A stretch of 22,569 nucleotides of DNA from Nonomuraea candida (GTDB taxonomy: Bacteria > Actinomycetota > Actinomycetes > Streptosporangiales > Streptosporangiaceae). The notes beneath the pieces were generated by a model. The model was not told the origin of the DNA, ran no database searches, and saw only the letters and a list, made by a program, of their open reading frames with translations. Shown here piece by piece: positions 1 to 7,708 of the stretch; within the stretch, counting starts at the first letter, position 1; every line of letters starts with the position of its first letter. Position numbers and translations under genes: made by a program. The DNA lies in assembly GCF_000725485.1 (NCBI RefSeq), contig NZ_JOAG01000072.1:1-22569 (forward strand), given 5' to 3'.

Positions 1-77
1 GTTTCCGGCCTTCGGCGACTCCTCCCGAAAGGCCCGGAACGTCGGCAACGACGTCCAAGAAATCCCAAACGTCCGAA

Positions 78-221
78 CTATTTTGCTGAGATCACCTCAG
101 TGTATGGGACGCCTGGGCCACATAAGATCATCCCGTGCATCTCCCGCATCTGCTTGAAGCCCATTGCGTGGTTGCCCAGCAGCAATCTAATGACCTGCAC
201 CGACAGGGGATACCAAGGCAC
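78..221 (-). pseudogene. Possible short ORF or 3' gene remnant, unknown
   Basis: A minus-strand frame reads from a GTG at 221 to a TAG at 78-80 (47 codons). It has a protein-like composition (VQVIRLLLGNHAMGFKQMRE, then a PGVPYTEV stretch near the end). The frame is closed by a TGA shortly upstream and the GTG has no visible Shine-Dalgarno sequence, so a full-length gene is unlikely. I do not recognise the family. It could be the tail of a decayed gene or chance. The rest of 1-299 holds no other frame I would support. Confidence 0.2.
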
Positions 222-299
222 GAGCGGTACAACTTGGGACAGTTCATGTCAGTCCATCGTTCCAGGTGTCACTTCTACCGTGACCTAACGGAGAAGTAG

Positions 300-1271
300 T
301 CAGTGCGTGGGGTCTAGGTAACGCATCCAGCCGGCGAACTCCTCAAGACGCTGTCGCTGAGTAGCGGTAAGCGGGTCGGGACGGAAGTGCATGATCTCGT
401 TACGAACCTCCCGGATTTGATCGAGCTTGCCGGTGAAGAGCCCGCAGTCGATCTGCCACCCGACGAGCGCCCAGATGTTGTCTTGCCTGAAGAACCTTAC
501 GTAGTCACCGAAGGTCATCTCGTTCACTGTGGAGAACGTCTTGTTGCCGACGCTCAGCTCCTGTTGAGGTACCTTCTTCTCGATGCAGCGGCGGAGCCTC
601 CTCTCGATCTCCCCGACCAAGAAAAATGGCTCGGCGAGCAGTCGGAACTGTTCGGTGAGATCGGCGGTGGTCACAATGCCGCAGATGTCGCCATGCTCGT
701 CGCGTACAAGCACGAATCCCGCCTCGTAGACGAGTGGGATCTTGCGCAGAAGCTCGTCGGTGAGTTTCATGACGTTCGGCTCACGGTCGATAGCGTCCGC
801 CAAGCTCGCCTCTGGCGAGCAGACTCTGGCATGCCCAATCCGCTCCCAACTCACCGCGCCAACCAGTACCCCAGCGTCGGTGATGACAGGCAGCTGGGAA
901 TAACCCCCAGCCATCATCTCGGCGTGCGCGTGCGCGAGTGTCGCCTCCGGCGGGATCGACTTTACGTCGCGGGTTGCCGATGGGATGTCTCTGACCAGGA
1001 GAGCGGCCTGGGGAAAGGACAGCTCTGCAGCATCTCCTTGGATTGTTTCCTGATCCGCGCCCTTCGCTGCGATCCGCACTGTCTCGGTCATGGCGACGTC
1101 TTCGAAGGATGGCTCGCATTTCAAGCCTGCCTGCTTGAGGTCCGTAGCGATTCTGGAAACTGTGTTGAAGTTTCGGACCTTGACTTCCCAGAACGCGAGG
1201 AGCTCCCGTACGGTCAGGTCGACCGGCGCGGCGGACGCCTGCCTGAGGAAATGAGCCCGCCTGTCGCTCAT
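300..1271 (-). CDS. CBS-pair protein with C-terminal HEPN (Swt1-like) putative RNase domain
   Basis: The product has 323 aa. Residues about 17-57 form a small helical N-terminal segment (RELLAFWEV, then ATDLKQAGLKCEPSFED) of the kind seen before regulatory or nuclease domains. Residues about 100-148 and 160-208 look like a tandem CBS pair (SQLPVITDAGVLVGAV and FVLVRDEHGDICGIVTTADL); such pairs usually bind adenine nucleotides. The C-terminal part, about 215-320, ends in REVRNEIMHF, giving R290-x4-H295, the RX4-6H active-site signature of HEPN ribonucleases. The GDYVRFF segment before it resembles Swt1-type HEPN domains. No signal peptide or membrane segment is seen, so it should be cytoplasmic. 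Its ATG (1269-1271) overlaps the stop of the upstream DUF262 gene as ATGA, implying translational coupling. Nucleotide-gated RNA cleavage is inference; a purely structural HEPN role is possible. Confidence 0.85.
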   Translation of the reverse strand: MSDRRAHFLRQASAAPVDLTVRELLAFWEVKVRNFNTVSRIATDLKQAGLKCEPSFEDVAMTETVRIAAKGADQETIQGDAAELSFPQAALLVRDIPSATRDVKSIPPEATLAHAHAEMMAGGYSQLPVITDAGVLVGAVSWERIGHARVCSPEASLADAIDREPNVMKLTDELLRKIPLVYEAGFVLVRDEHGDICGIVTTADLTEQFRLLAEPFFLVGEIERRLRRCIEKKVPQQELSVGNKTFSTVNEMTFGDYVRFFRQDNIWALVGWQIDCGLFTGKLDQIREVRNEIMHFRPDPLTATQRQRLEEFAGWMRYLDPTH

Positions 1272-3115
1272 TCGGTCTCTGCTCCCTCGTAGTCGGCAGC
1301 GTTTTCACTCTCCGTCTCCGCTGGGATTGTCAGCCGTCCCATGGCGTCCTCGACTAGCGCGACAAGCTCTCGGTAACGGGCTGCGTAGAACGCGTTGAAG
1401 TCGTTCGCACGTAGGTTAGCGGCGTCGATTAGGTGGGTGCCGATGGCGTCGTCGAGCCAGTTGCCTCTTAGGCCGGTCTCCGTCTCGAGCGCCCTCATGT
1501 ACACCGAGGGCGCCCTCGTGCCGATGACTCGGGCGGTGTGGCTGGTTAGCGGCGTCTTGTTGACGATGCTGATTCTGCGCGCAAGGGGAACACCCTGCTT
1601 CTCACACCATGTCTTCGGGAAGATGCGGACGACGTCGACCTGCTGGTCCTCGAAGACGGTTGCATCGATGACGTCTTTGCCGTAGATCCAGTCGTAGCAG
1701 CCCTGTCTGAGGATCAGGGCGTACACGCCTTTGTAGGCCGCGCTGTTGCGGCTGGCAAGCGTGTCGAGCCTGGCTGCACGGAAGGTCGCCGCAGTGACCG
1801 ACTCCGGCTCCCTCCCTCCACGGACCCATCCGGTGACCTGCTCCAGGTCGCGGGGGAAGCGGCTCTCCAGGGAACCTCCATACTGCTCGCCGAGGACCCC
1901 ACACCAGTACCACCTGGCGATCTTCTCCAGCGCCTCAGCGGTCTCGGTCTCACCTCCGAGCACAGTTCGGATGGCTGCGAGCGGAACGATCTGCGTCCGG
2001 TATGGCAGGTCGCGATAGCTGAAGATGCCCTGGCTGTCGAGAAAGTGGGCGGTCCAGTGGAGTGCTTCGACAACGCGGGGCGCCCAGGTGAGGTACTCCT
2101 CCAGGGGGAGGTCCAGAATGTCGCGCCGCTTGCAGCTCGCGACTGGGACGTCATCGGGGGATGGCTCCCGGCGGCGGTAACGGTGCAGCGTGGAGACCAG
2201 GCATACTGCCTGAAGGAAGTCGCTGCTGGCGAGGCGCTCGCCGCTGTTCGGCCCATTGAAGACGCGGTGCTCCGACAGCGCGGCCAGCACGCTTTCCCAA
2301 TGTTCTAGGAGCTGGAAGTCATGTCCGTGCTCCCGATAGTAGGCGGGGTCGGCCGCGTAACTCGCAGTGAGCAGCTCGAACACGTTGAGGGTAACCCCAC
2401 CGGTGTTCACCTTCTCGAAGACGGTGCAGACCGCCTCCTTCGGGGTGTTCTTTGTCAGTCGGATGACGGGCACCCGATATTTCTTGATGTTCTCCAGGAC
2501 CTTGTCAGTGAACGCAGTCCATTGTTCGCGCCGCTCGGCGTTGTCGGCGTACTGCCACATCCACGCTTGCGTGGCGGCTGTGTCGAAGACCAGCCTGAGC
2601 GGGAAGTAACCGGCTGCGCACTCTGCCTCCTGAGTGCTGAGGTCGAGGGTTACGGTCCGCCCGAAGTCGTCACGGAGGATCCGGTCCTCGGGCACCGATA
2701 TCACGGCCTCGTCGTGGTCGGCTTCTGGCGATATAGCGGTCTCGATCCGAATGTAGTACCAGCGCCGGACCTTCTTCTTCCGGGCATCCGTGGTCTCCAC
2801 CGCCGCTCCGGAACGCAGCGCCTGGTAGAGCGAGGTCATCCGCTGCTGCCCGTCCATGAGAAGCTGTTCGGCCTCCACGTCGTCGGACAGCGTCACCCCT
2901 GCCAGAGGCCGCTGTTTGAATCGGGTTCGCTCGCCGCCGGTTTCCAGAGTCATCACAACCCCAAGCGGGTAGCCCATCGTGACCGTGGCCAGGAGCGCCC
3001 TGATCCGCTCGTCGTCCCATTTCCAGGGGCGCTGGAAATCCGGGAGTTGGATCTTCCCGGCGGCAACCCATCTCGTCAGATCGTCGAGGTCGTAGATCGG
3101 GTTCTGGAAGAACAC
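1268..3115 (-). CDS. DUF262 (GmrSD/BrxU-like) protein with degenerate DUF1524-like C-terminus
   Basis: The product has 615 aa. The N-terminus has the DUF262 hallmarks: LPDFQRPWKWDDERI at residues 24-38 and MDGQQRMTSLYQAL with D88-GQQR, the ParB/Srx-like NTP-binding core of GmrS-type restriction proteins. A helical middle follows. Residues about 490-545 align by eye with the DUF1524 His-Me finger: VVRIFPKTW, then SIVNKTPLTSHTARVIGTRAP. Family members carry a His just before IFP and an Asn before R-x-I-G; here these are R497 and Ala, so DNase activity is doubtful. The start is GTG at 3115, with a weak TTGGA upstream; an ATG two bases upstream is out of frame. It is the first gene of an operon with the CBS-HEPN gene and is divergent from pglW. 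In other loci such proteins act as modification-dependent restriction enzymes, and BrxU is a BREX-associated example. A sensor role is inferred here. Confidence 0.88.
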   Translation of the reverse strand: MFFQNPIYDLDDLTRWVAAGKIQLPDFQRPWKWDDERIRALLATVTMGYPLGVVMTLETGGERTRFKQRPLAGVTLSDDVEAEQLLMDGQQRMTSLYQALRSGAAVETTDARKKKVRRWYYIRIETAISPEADHDEAVISVPEDRILRDDFGRTVTLDLSTQEAECAAGYFPLRLVFDTAATQAWMWQYADNAERREQWTAFTDKVLENIKKYRVPVIRLTKNTPKEAVCTVFEKVNTGGVTLNVFELLTASYAADPAYYREHGHDFQLLEHWESVLAALSEHRVFNGPNSGERLASSDFLQAVCLVSTLHRYRRREPSPDDVPVASCKRRDILDLPLEEYLTWAPRVVEALHWTAHFLDSQGIFSYRDLPYRTQIVPLAAIRTVLGGETETAEALEKIARWYWCGVLGEQYGGSLESRFPRDLEQVTGWVRGGREPESVTAATFRAARLDTLASRNSAAYKGVYALILRQGCYDWIYGKDVIDATVFEDQQVDVVRIFPKTWCEKQGVPLARRISIVNKTPLTSHTARVIGTRAPSVYMRALETETGLRGNWLDDAIGTHLIDAANLRANDFNAFYAARYRELVALVEDAMGRLTIPAETESENAADYEGAETE

Positions 3116-3228
3116 ATCGCGTCCAATTTACGGAGGGAGATGATCGAGAACTCTAGACCAAAACCCAAGGATTTACCGGGATGTCCTGGTGATCGAGTGA
3201 CCTTGCGGCTACATGTCGCTTATCTGAT

Positions 3229-3243
3229 GTGACATATCGTCAC
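3229..3243. promoter_or_regulatory. Inverted repeat GTGAC-N5-GTCAC, operator candidate
   Basis: The sequence GTGACATATCGTCAC has perfect 5-base arms around an ATATC centre. It lies in the divergent intergenic region, about 115 bases from each of the two start codons, a suitable place for a dimeric repressor to control both operons. Function is inferred from position and symmetry only. Confidence 0.35.
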
Positions 3244-3285
3244 GAACCTCGCAAAACGTCGGACATAACGAACCTCGAGTACGTC
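3242..3285. repeat. Composite direct repeat ACGAACCTCG-N3/4-ACGTC (two copies)
   Basis: ACGAACCTCG occurs at 3242-3251 and again at 3268-3277. Each copy is followed after 4 or 3 bases by ACGTC (3256-3260 and 3281-3285). The copies are spaced 26 bases start to start and the first abuts the inverted repeat at 3229-3243. Such iterated words upstream of a defence operon may be binding sites for a regulator. Confidence 0.45.
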
Positions 3286-3341
3286 TCGACCTGCCGGAGC
3301 TGGCAAGATTGCCTCGCGGCATGAGCTCAGTGGGGAGCGGG

Positions 3342-6300
3342 ATGGCTGATCGGTGGATAGGGCACAGGTCCGACTTCCAGTGGGAGGAGGACGCGCTCAA
3401 GCATGTCCGGGATCTAATGCCCGACACCGACCCCTATCACGCTTGGAGCACCTTCACCTTCACTGGCCAGTCGGGCCACGTCCGCGAAGTAGACCTCTTC
3501 ATCGTGACCCCCGGCGGACTCTTCCTCGTTGAGATCAAGAGCCATCCCGGCACTGCGATCAACGACGGACCGAGGTGGATCTTCCGCGACGGGCGGACTC
3601 GCGCGATCGACAACCCGCTACACCTCGCCGATCTGAAGGCCAAAGAGCTCAAGAGCCGTCTGGAGCGGGCTGTCCGGGATCTCGGGCTGAACATCAGAAT
3701 CCCGTGGATCGAGCCCGCAGTCTTCCTCTCGGCTCCCAACCTAGTCTGCGGCTTCGACGAGATCCAGCGAGTTAAGGTCTACGGTCGCCAGGGCCTCACC
3801 GCGCAGACGACACTGCCGGGTATCTGGGATGGCCTGCACCAGGGCAGGGGTGGCGTTACCCCACAGCTCTCACGGGAGCTAAACCGGCTGCTCGACCGGA
3901 TCGGTGTTACGGGCCTGCGCAAGCGCTACAAAATCGGTCCGTTCGAGTTGGAGCGACGCTCTTTCGACACAGGCCCTACCTGGGCCGACTTCTTGGCGAG
4001 CAGTTCGATCCCCGGCGACGAGCTGCGGCGGGTCCGTGTCTACCTTTCCGAGTTGGGGGCTACCGAAGCTGCCAGGGAGTCAACCCGCCGAGCGGCCCGC
4101 CGTGAGTATCTCTCTCTGCGCGGCATCAATCACGACGGCATCGTGCAGGCCGAGGTATTCAGTGAAGAGCACGAAGCCGGCCCGGCGATCGTCTTCCCGC
4201 ATGGTCCGGACTGGCAGCGGCTTGACCATCTCATGTCCGCCAGGCAGGACGAGTTCGCGGTGGAGACCAGGGTCGAAATGATCCGCCAACTCGCCGAGGC
4301 CGTCGACCACGCGCACCGTCGCCACCTCTATCACCGTGCGCTGGCCGCCCGCTCAGTCTGGGTTCACTTCGACGGCCGGTACCCGCGCCTGAAGATTGCC
4401 GATTGGCAGACGGCCTCCCGCCCGCACGGGACTGGGCTACTCGGAAGTGACGGCACCTCCCTCGCCCAGCACGTCGAGCTGTCAGCTGCGGCCTACCTCG
4501 CTCCCGAGTTCGGCACGGCAGAAGCCGACGGAGTGCTCCTGGACGTCTTCGGCCTCGGTGCGATCAGCCACCTGATCCTGACCGGGCAGCCCCCTGCGCA
4601 GGACCGCGCAGGGCTGGCCCAGCGGCTTCGGGGAGACCATGCCCTGGTACCCAGCGCCGTCGACGACGCGATCACGGCAAGCATGGATAGCTTGGTCCGG
4701 GGTGCCACCCGCACCCAGGCGATCGATCGGTTCGAGAGCGTACGTGAATTTCTCGCCCATCTCGACGACGTCGAGGCTGAACTATCTAGTCCCGGAGAGC
4801 CCGAGAGCGACCCCCTGGACGCGGTCCGCGGGTCGCGGATTGGCCGCTGGGCTGTGGAGAAGATCCTCGGCAAGGGGTCGACCGCTCGCGCGTTCCTGAC
4901 CACGACCGGCGAGGTGCTGAAGGTCGCGCTTAGCGACTCGGCCGCGGCGAGGCTGGTGCGTGAGGCCGACCAACTGCGCAAACTTGGTGACTCGCACATC
5001 GTGCGACTGATAGAAGGCCCACTGGAGATCAGCGGCCGGACCCTCATCGTGCTTGAGCAGGCCGGTGAACGAACCCTCGCTGAATACCTACGCGAGGTGG
5101 GCCGGCTCGGCATAAACGAGTTGCAGAGCCTGGGTGATCATCTGCTGGACGCCTTGGTCTACCTCGACGGCGAGGACGTCAGGCATCGCGACATCAAGCC
5201 CGAGAACATCGGTGTCCGGGAGCTCACCAAGAAGGGACGCCGTCTCGTTCTGTTCGATTTCTCCCTCGCGGAGGCGTCGGAGAGTGCAACCCGTGCGGGA
5301 ACCCCGCCCTATCTTGACCCTTTCATAGGTGATGACCGCAGGCCCTACTTCGACAAGGCCGCGGAGTGGTATGCCGCCGCTGTCACTCTGCACCAGATGG
5401 CCTCCAACGAGCTGCCGAGCTGGGGCGACGCGCAGACCGCGCCGGGCATGCTGCAGGAGTCGACGCCACAGCTTGCTGAGGGGGCTTTTGATCCAGTCCT
5501 GCGCGACCGACTGGTCTCCTTCTTCGAGCGTGCCCTGCACCGCGAAGTCTCCCAGCGCTTTCCGACGCTTACTAGTCTCCGGCGAGGTTGGTCCGACGTC
5601 TTTCACGGTTTGGACGCGGCCGAGCCCATCACGACGCCGAATACGGCCCTACCCACCAGTGACGACCCTGAGGAACTCCGGGACGCGGTCGCCGCGGCGG
5701 TGAGGCTGGACACCCCGGTGAATGCGGCGGGCCTTACCGAACGGGCGCTCTCCATCGCGCTGCACCAGCTGGAGGTCCACACCGTTGGTGAGTTGATCCG
5801 TGTCCCTGCCCAGCAGATCATGCGACTGCGGGGGGTCGGCCTCGGGCCGAAGAACGAGCTGGTGCGCAGGGCCAGGCAATGGCGGCGCTCCCTCGGCCTG
5901 TTGCAGCCCGCTCCTGGCCGCCGGTCGGCTCTCGAGCACGATCTCGCCCACCTGACCGTGGAAGAGGCCGCCGAGTTGCTTGTCCCGAGACCGACCACCC
6001 GCAGTGCGGGGCGTGTCTCTGTCGTCCGGCTGGCGCTGCGGATACCTGTTGACGGGACCCTGCCCACTATCACTCCGTGGGCCGCGAATCAGGAAATCGC
6101 CGAGTACAGCGGGCTGAAGTCAACCTACGTCGCGACCGTGCTAGCTGAGACCAGGGAACGCTGGTCCAAGTCCGTCCCAGTGACGACCGCGCTCCGTCGG
6201 GACGTCGCCGAGATCCTTGCGGAGAACGGCAGGATCATGGAGGCCGGGCAGGTCGCCGCCGCACTGCTTACCCGGCGAGGTTCCGACCTAGATGACGAGT

Positions 6301-7622
6301 CCCTGCGCCTTGCGTACGCTGCTGCGTGCGTGCGGGCGGCCATCGAGACGGAGGAGAAGCTCGACAATCCCCGGTTGAAGAAGCGCCGGCTCCGTCGCGG
6401 CACTGGCCGGGAGAGCCGGATGCTCGTCGCGCTCAACGCTGGGGATGACCAGGACGCGCCGAGCGAGGAAGAGCTCCTCGACTACGCCCAGAAGCTCGGC
6501 GACCGGGCGGACACCCTCGCCGCGGAGCTGAGCGCCCGGCAGTCGCTCCCCAGCCCTACGGCGACACTTCGTGCGCTGCGGACAGTCTCCGCGCCCCAGG
6601 GAATGGCCCCGCTCGCCGATACCAGCCTCGTCACTCTGGCTGCCGCGGTCTCCAAGACCGCAGCCGTCTCTCCCCGGCTGGAGCTCTACCCCCGAGATTT
6701 GTCCCTGGAGCGGGCTCTCGTTCTTGCCCAGGTGGTGGGGGCGTTGGGCGCGCCGGGGGCTACGCCGGAGCAGCTCGTCGAGCGCGTTCTAGCGCGCTTC
6801 CCCGAGCTGGACACTCCCCCCGAGCCCGCCGGAATCCGTCCGTTGCTGCTGAGCCTCGGCTACACCATCGAGGTCACCACCGACGGCCGTTTGCAGCTAC
6901 CCACCGGCACCCAGGTTTCGCGCCTGTCCGACCGGCGCAGCGCGACCAGTCTGTCATCAACCCTGTCCCCGTCATATGGCGCCGCTGACGAGATCCTGAG
7001 CCGACTGCGTCGCTCGGCCGAACGAGGAGGGTTCCTCACTCTGAAGGTCGCCGTTCGCGACACGCTCGCCGTACGCGGCGTGCTGCGCACTCTCGCCTCA
7101 GCGCCGGATGGGGCTCCGCAGGGCGCGATGGGATCGGCAAACCTTCTCGGGGCGGATGTGACTGCCGTGGACGTGACAGCTGAGTTCGTGGGGGCGTTGC
7201 GCGCCATTCGCGACCAGCGAGGCTGGCCTGGCTGGGACGTGGTGACGGCGGCGGACATTCCCGACGCGGACCCGGACGCCCGTGCGGGTTTCGGGATCAT
7301 GACGGCGGAGGCACTGCTCCATTTGGAGCGGCGGATCGACTCCATCGGGGGAGCGACACTGCTGACCGACGCGACCCCGCTGGCCCGGTACTCCGGCGGT
7401 CTCGAACTACTGGCCAGGCTGGCGGCGCGGGCCCGCCAGAGCGGTGAAAACGGGTCCAGTCCCCGTGCCCTGTGGTTGCTCTGCCCGATGAGCGACCCTC
7501 AGCGGCCGCCTACGCTGGACAACCACGGCATCGGAGTGCTGCCGGGCGACGCCGAGCAACTCGTCGTGCCCGGCAGGTTCGCCCGAGCCCTCGGTGCAGC
7601 CCGTCGTCCCGCCTTCCACTAG
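3342..7622 (+). CDS. pglW: PglW, BREX type 2 serine/threonine kinase with N-terminal NERD domain
   Basis: The product has about 1426 aa. Residues 10-130 form a NERD nuclease-related domain (EVDLFIVTPGG then LFLVEIKS, a D...ExK arrangement). Residues about 215-480 are a kinase-like domain whose catalytic loop is YHRALAARSV instead of HRDxKxxN, so it is a probable pseudokinase. Residues about 500-780 are a second kinase with a glycine-rich loop (LGKGSTARA, about 507), a complete HRDIKPEN loop (H615) and DFS in place of DFG. Residues about 799-847 (GELIRVPAQQIMRLRGVG) resemble a helix-hairpin-helix or RNA polymerase alpha-CTD-like fold, and a long helical C-terminus follows. I chose ATG 3342 because GGGGAG at 3332-3337 precedes it and NERD begins just after; TTG 3309 and ATG 3321 are in-frame alternatives. 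It is the first gene of the BREX run. In Pgl, PglW is a cytoplasmic kinase required for phage resistance; its targets are not visible from sequence. Confidence 0.93.
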   Translation: MADRWIGHRSDFQWEEDALKHVRDLMPDTDPYHAWSTFTFTGQSGHVREVDLFIVTPGGLFLVEIKSHPGTAINDGPRWIFRDGRTRAIDNPLHLADLKAKELKSRLERAVRDLGLNIRIPWIEPAVFLSAPNLVCGFDEIQRVKVYGRQGLTAQTTLPGIWDGLHQGRGGVTPQLSRELNRLLDRIGVTGLRKRYKIGPFELERRSFDTGPTWADFLASSSIPGDELRRVRVYLSELGATEAARESTRRAARREYLSLRGINHDGIVQAEVFSEEHEAGPAIVFPHGPDWQRLDHLMSARQDEFAVETRVEMIRQLAEAVDHAHRRHLYHRALAARSVWVHFDGRYPRLKIADWQTASRPHGTGLLGSDGTSLAQHVELSAAAYLAPEFGTAEADGVLLDVFGLGAISHLILTGQPPAQDRAGLAQRLRGDHALVPSAVDDAITASMDSLVRGATRTQAIDRFESVREFLAHLDDVEAELSSPGEPESDPLDAVRGSRIGRWAVEKILGKGSTARAFLTTTGEVLKVALSDSAAARLVREADQLRKLGDSHIVRLIEGPLEISGRTLIVLEQAGERTLAEYLREVGRLGINELQSLGDHLLDALVYLDGEDVRHRDIKPENIGVRELTKKGRRLVLFDFSLAEASESATRAGTPPYLDPFIGDDRRPYFDKAAEWYAAAVTLHQMASNELPSWGDAQTAPGMLQESTPQLAEGAFDPVLRDRLVSFFERALHREVSQRFPTLTSLRRGWSDVFHGLDAAEPITTPNTALPTSDDPEELRDAVAAAVRLDTPVNAAGLTERALSIALHQLEVHTVGELIRVPAQQIMRLRGVGLGPKNELVRRARQWRRSLGLLQPAPGRRSALEHDLAHLTVEEAAELLVPRPTTRSAGRVSVVRLALRIPVDGTLPTITPWAANQEIAEYSGLKSTYVATVLAETRERWSKSVPVTTALRRDVAEILAENGRIMEAGQVAAALLTRRGSDLDDESLRLAYAAACVRAAIETEEKLDNPRLKKRRLRRGTGRESRMLVALNAGDDQDAPSEEELLDYAQKLGDRADTLAAELSARQSLPSPTATLRALRTVSAPQGMAPLADTSLVTLAAAVSKTAAVSPRLELYPRDLSLERALVLAQVVGALGAPGATPEQLVERVLARFPELDTPPEPAGIRPLLLSLGYTIEVTTDGRLQLPTGTQVSRLSDRRSATSLSSTLSPSYGAADEILSRLRRSAERGGFLTLKVAVRDTLAVRGVLRTLASAPDGAPQGAMGSANLLGADVTAVDVTAEFVGALRAIRDQRGWPGWDVVTAADIPDADPDARAGFGIMTAEALLHLERRIDSIGGATLLTDATPLARYSGGLELLARLAARARQSGENGSSPRALWLLCPMSDPQRPPTLDNHGIGVLPGDAEQLVVPGRFARALGAARRPAFH

Positions 7623-7638
7623 TCGCCAACCCCAACCC

Positions 7639-7662
7639 GTACCGACCAGCCAGTACCGACCA
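7639..7662. repeat. Short direct repeat GTACCGACCA in the pglW-pglX gap
   Basis: GTACCGACCA occurs at 7639-7648 and 7653-7662, with a 14-base period, in the 86-base gap between pglW and pglX. It may be a regulatory site or chance; no hairpin followed by a T-run is seen, so read-through from pglW to pglX is likely. Confidence 0.35.
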
Positions 7663-7697
7663 ACTACTCTCTGCCGACACCTCCATTACAATCGTTC

Positions 7698-7702
7698 AGG
7701 AG
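7698..7702 (+). promoter_or_regulatory. Shine-Dalgarno AGGAG deciding the pglX start
   Basis: AGGAG lies 6 bases upstream of GTG 7709. The same frame is open back to 7472, but that stretch overlaps the pglW end and reads as an Arg/Pro-rich shadow, so this site places the pglX start at 7709. Confidence 0.75.
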
Positions 7703-7708
7703 CGTTCT

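Larger units (their letters stand above)
3116..3341. promoter_or_regulatory. Divergent control region between the DUF262 operon and pglW
   Basis: This 226-base gap separates two divergent transcription units, so both promoters should lie here. It is visibly more AT-rich than the flanking genes (for example the stretches around 3120-3180 and 3211-3270). It holds an inverted repeat (3229-3243) and a composite direct repeat (3242-3285), described separately. I could not identify a convincing -35/-10 pair by eye on either strand. Confidence 0.5.

Noticed and set aside
268..284. GTCAC-N7-GTGAC hairpin just after the CBS-HEPN stop, as a terminator
   Set aside because: The 5-base stem is short and no T-run follows on the minus strand, so a terminator call is not supported.
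387..1292. Long plus-strand open frame (301 codons) opposite the CBS-HEPN gene
   Set aside because: It is the antisense shadow of the minus-strand gene; the minus frame has recognisable CBS and HEPN motifs, while this one shows none.
2321..3232. Long plus-strand open frame (303 codons) opposite the DUF262 gene
   Set aside because: Antisense shadow in high-GC DNA; the minus strand carries the DUF262 motifs DGQQR and PDFQRPW.
5829..6821. G6 (5830-5835) and C6 (6816-6821) tracts in pglW as phase-variation switches
   Set aside because: Pgl phase variation in Streptomyces uses homopolymer tracts, but six bases is ordinary for this GC content. I saw no tract of seven or more in the BREX genes, and none of note in pglX itself.
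7687..7692. TACAAT as a -10 box for an internal pglX promoter
   Set aside because: No -35-like hexamer lies at the right distance, and the implied transcript start would fall on the Shine-Dalgarno site.
7472..7708. N-terminal extension of pglX overlapping pglW
   Set aside because: The extension reads as an Arg/Pro/Ala-rich shadow, and GTG 7709 has an AGGAG at ideal spacing.
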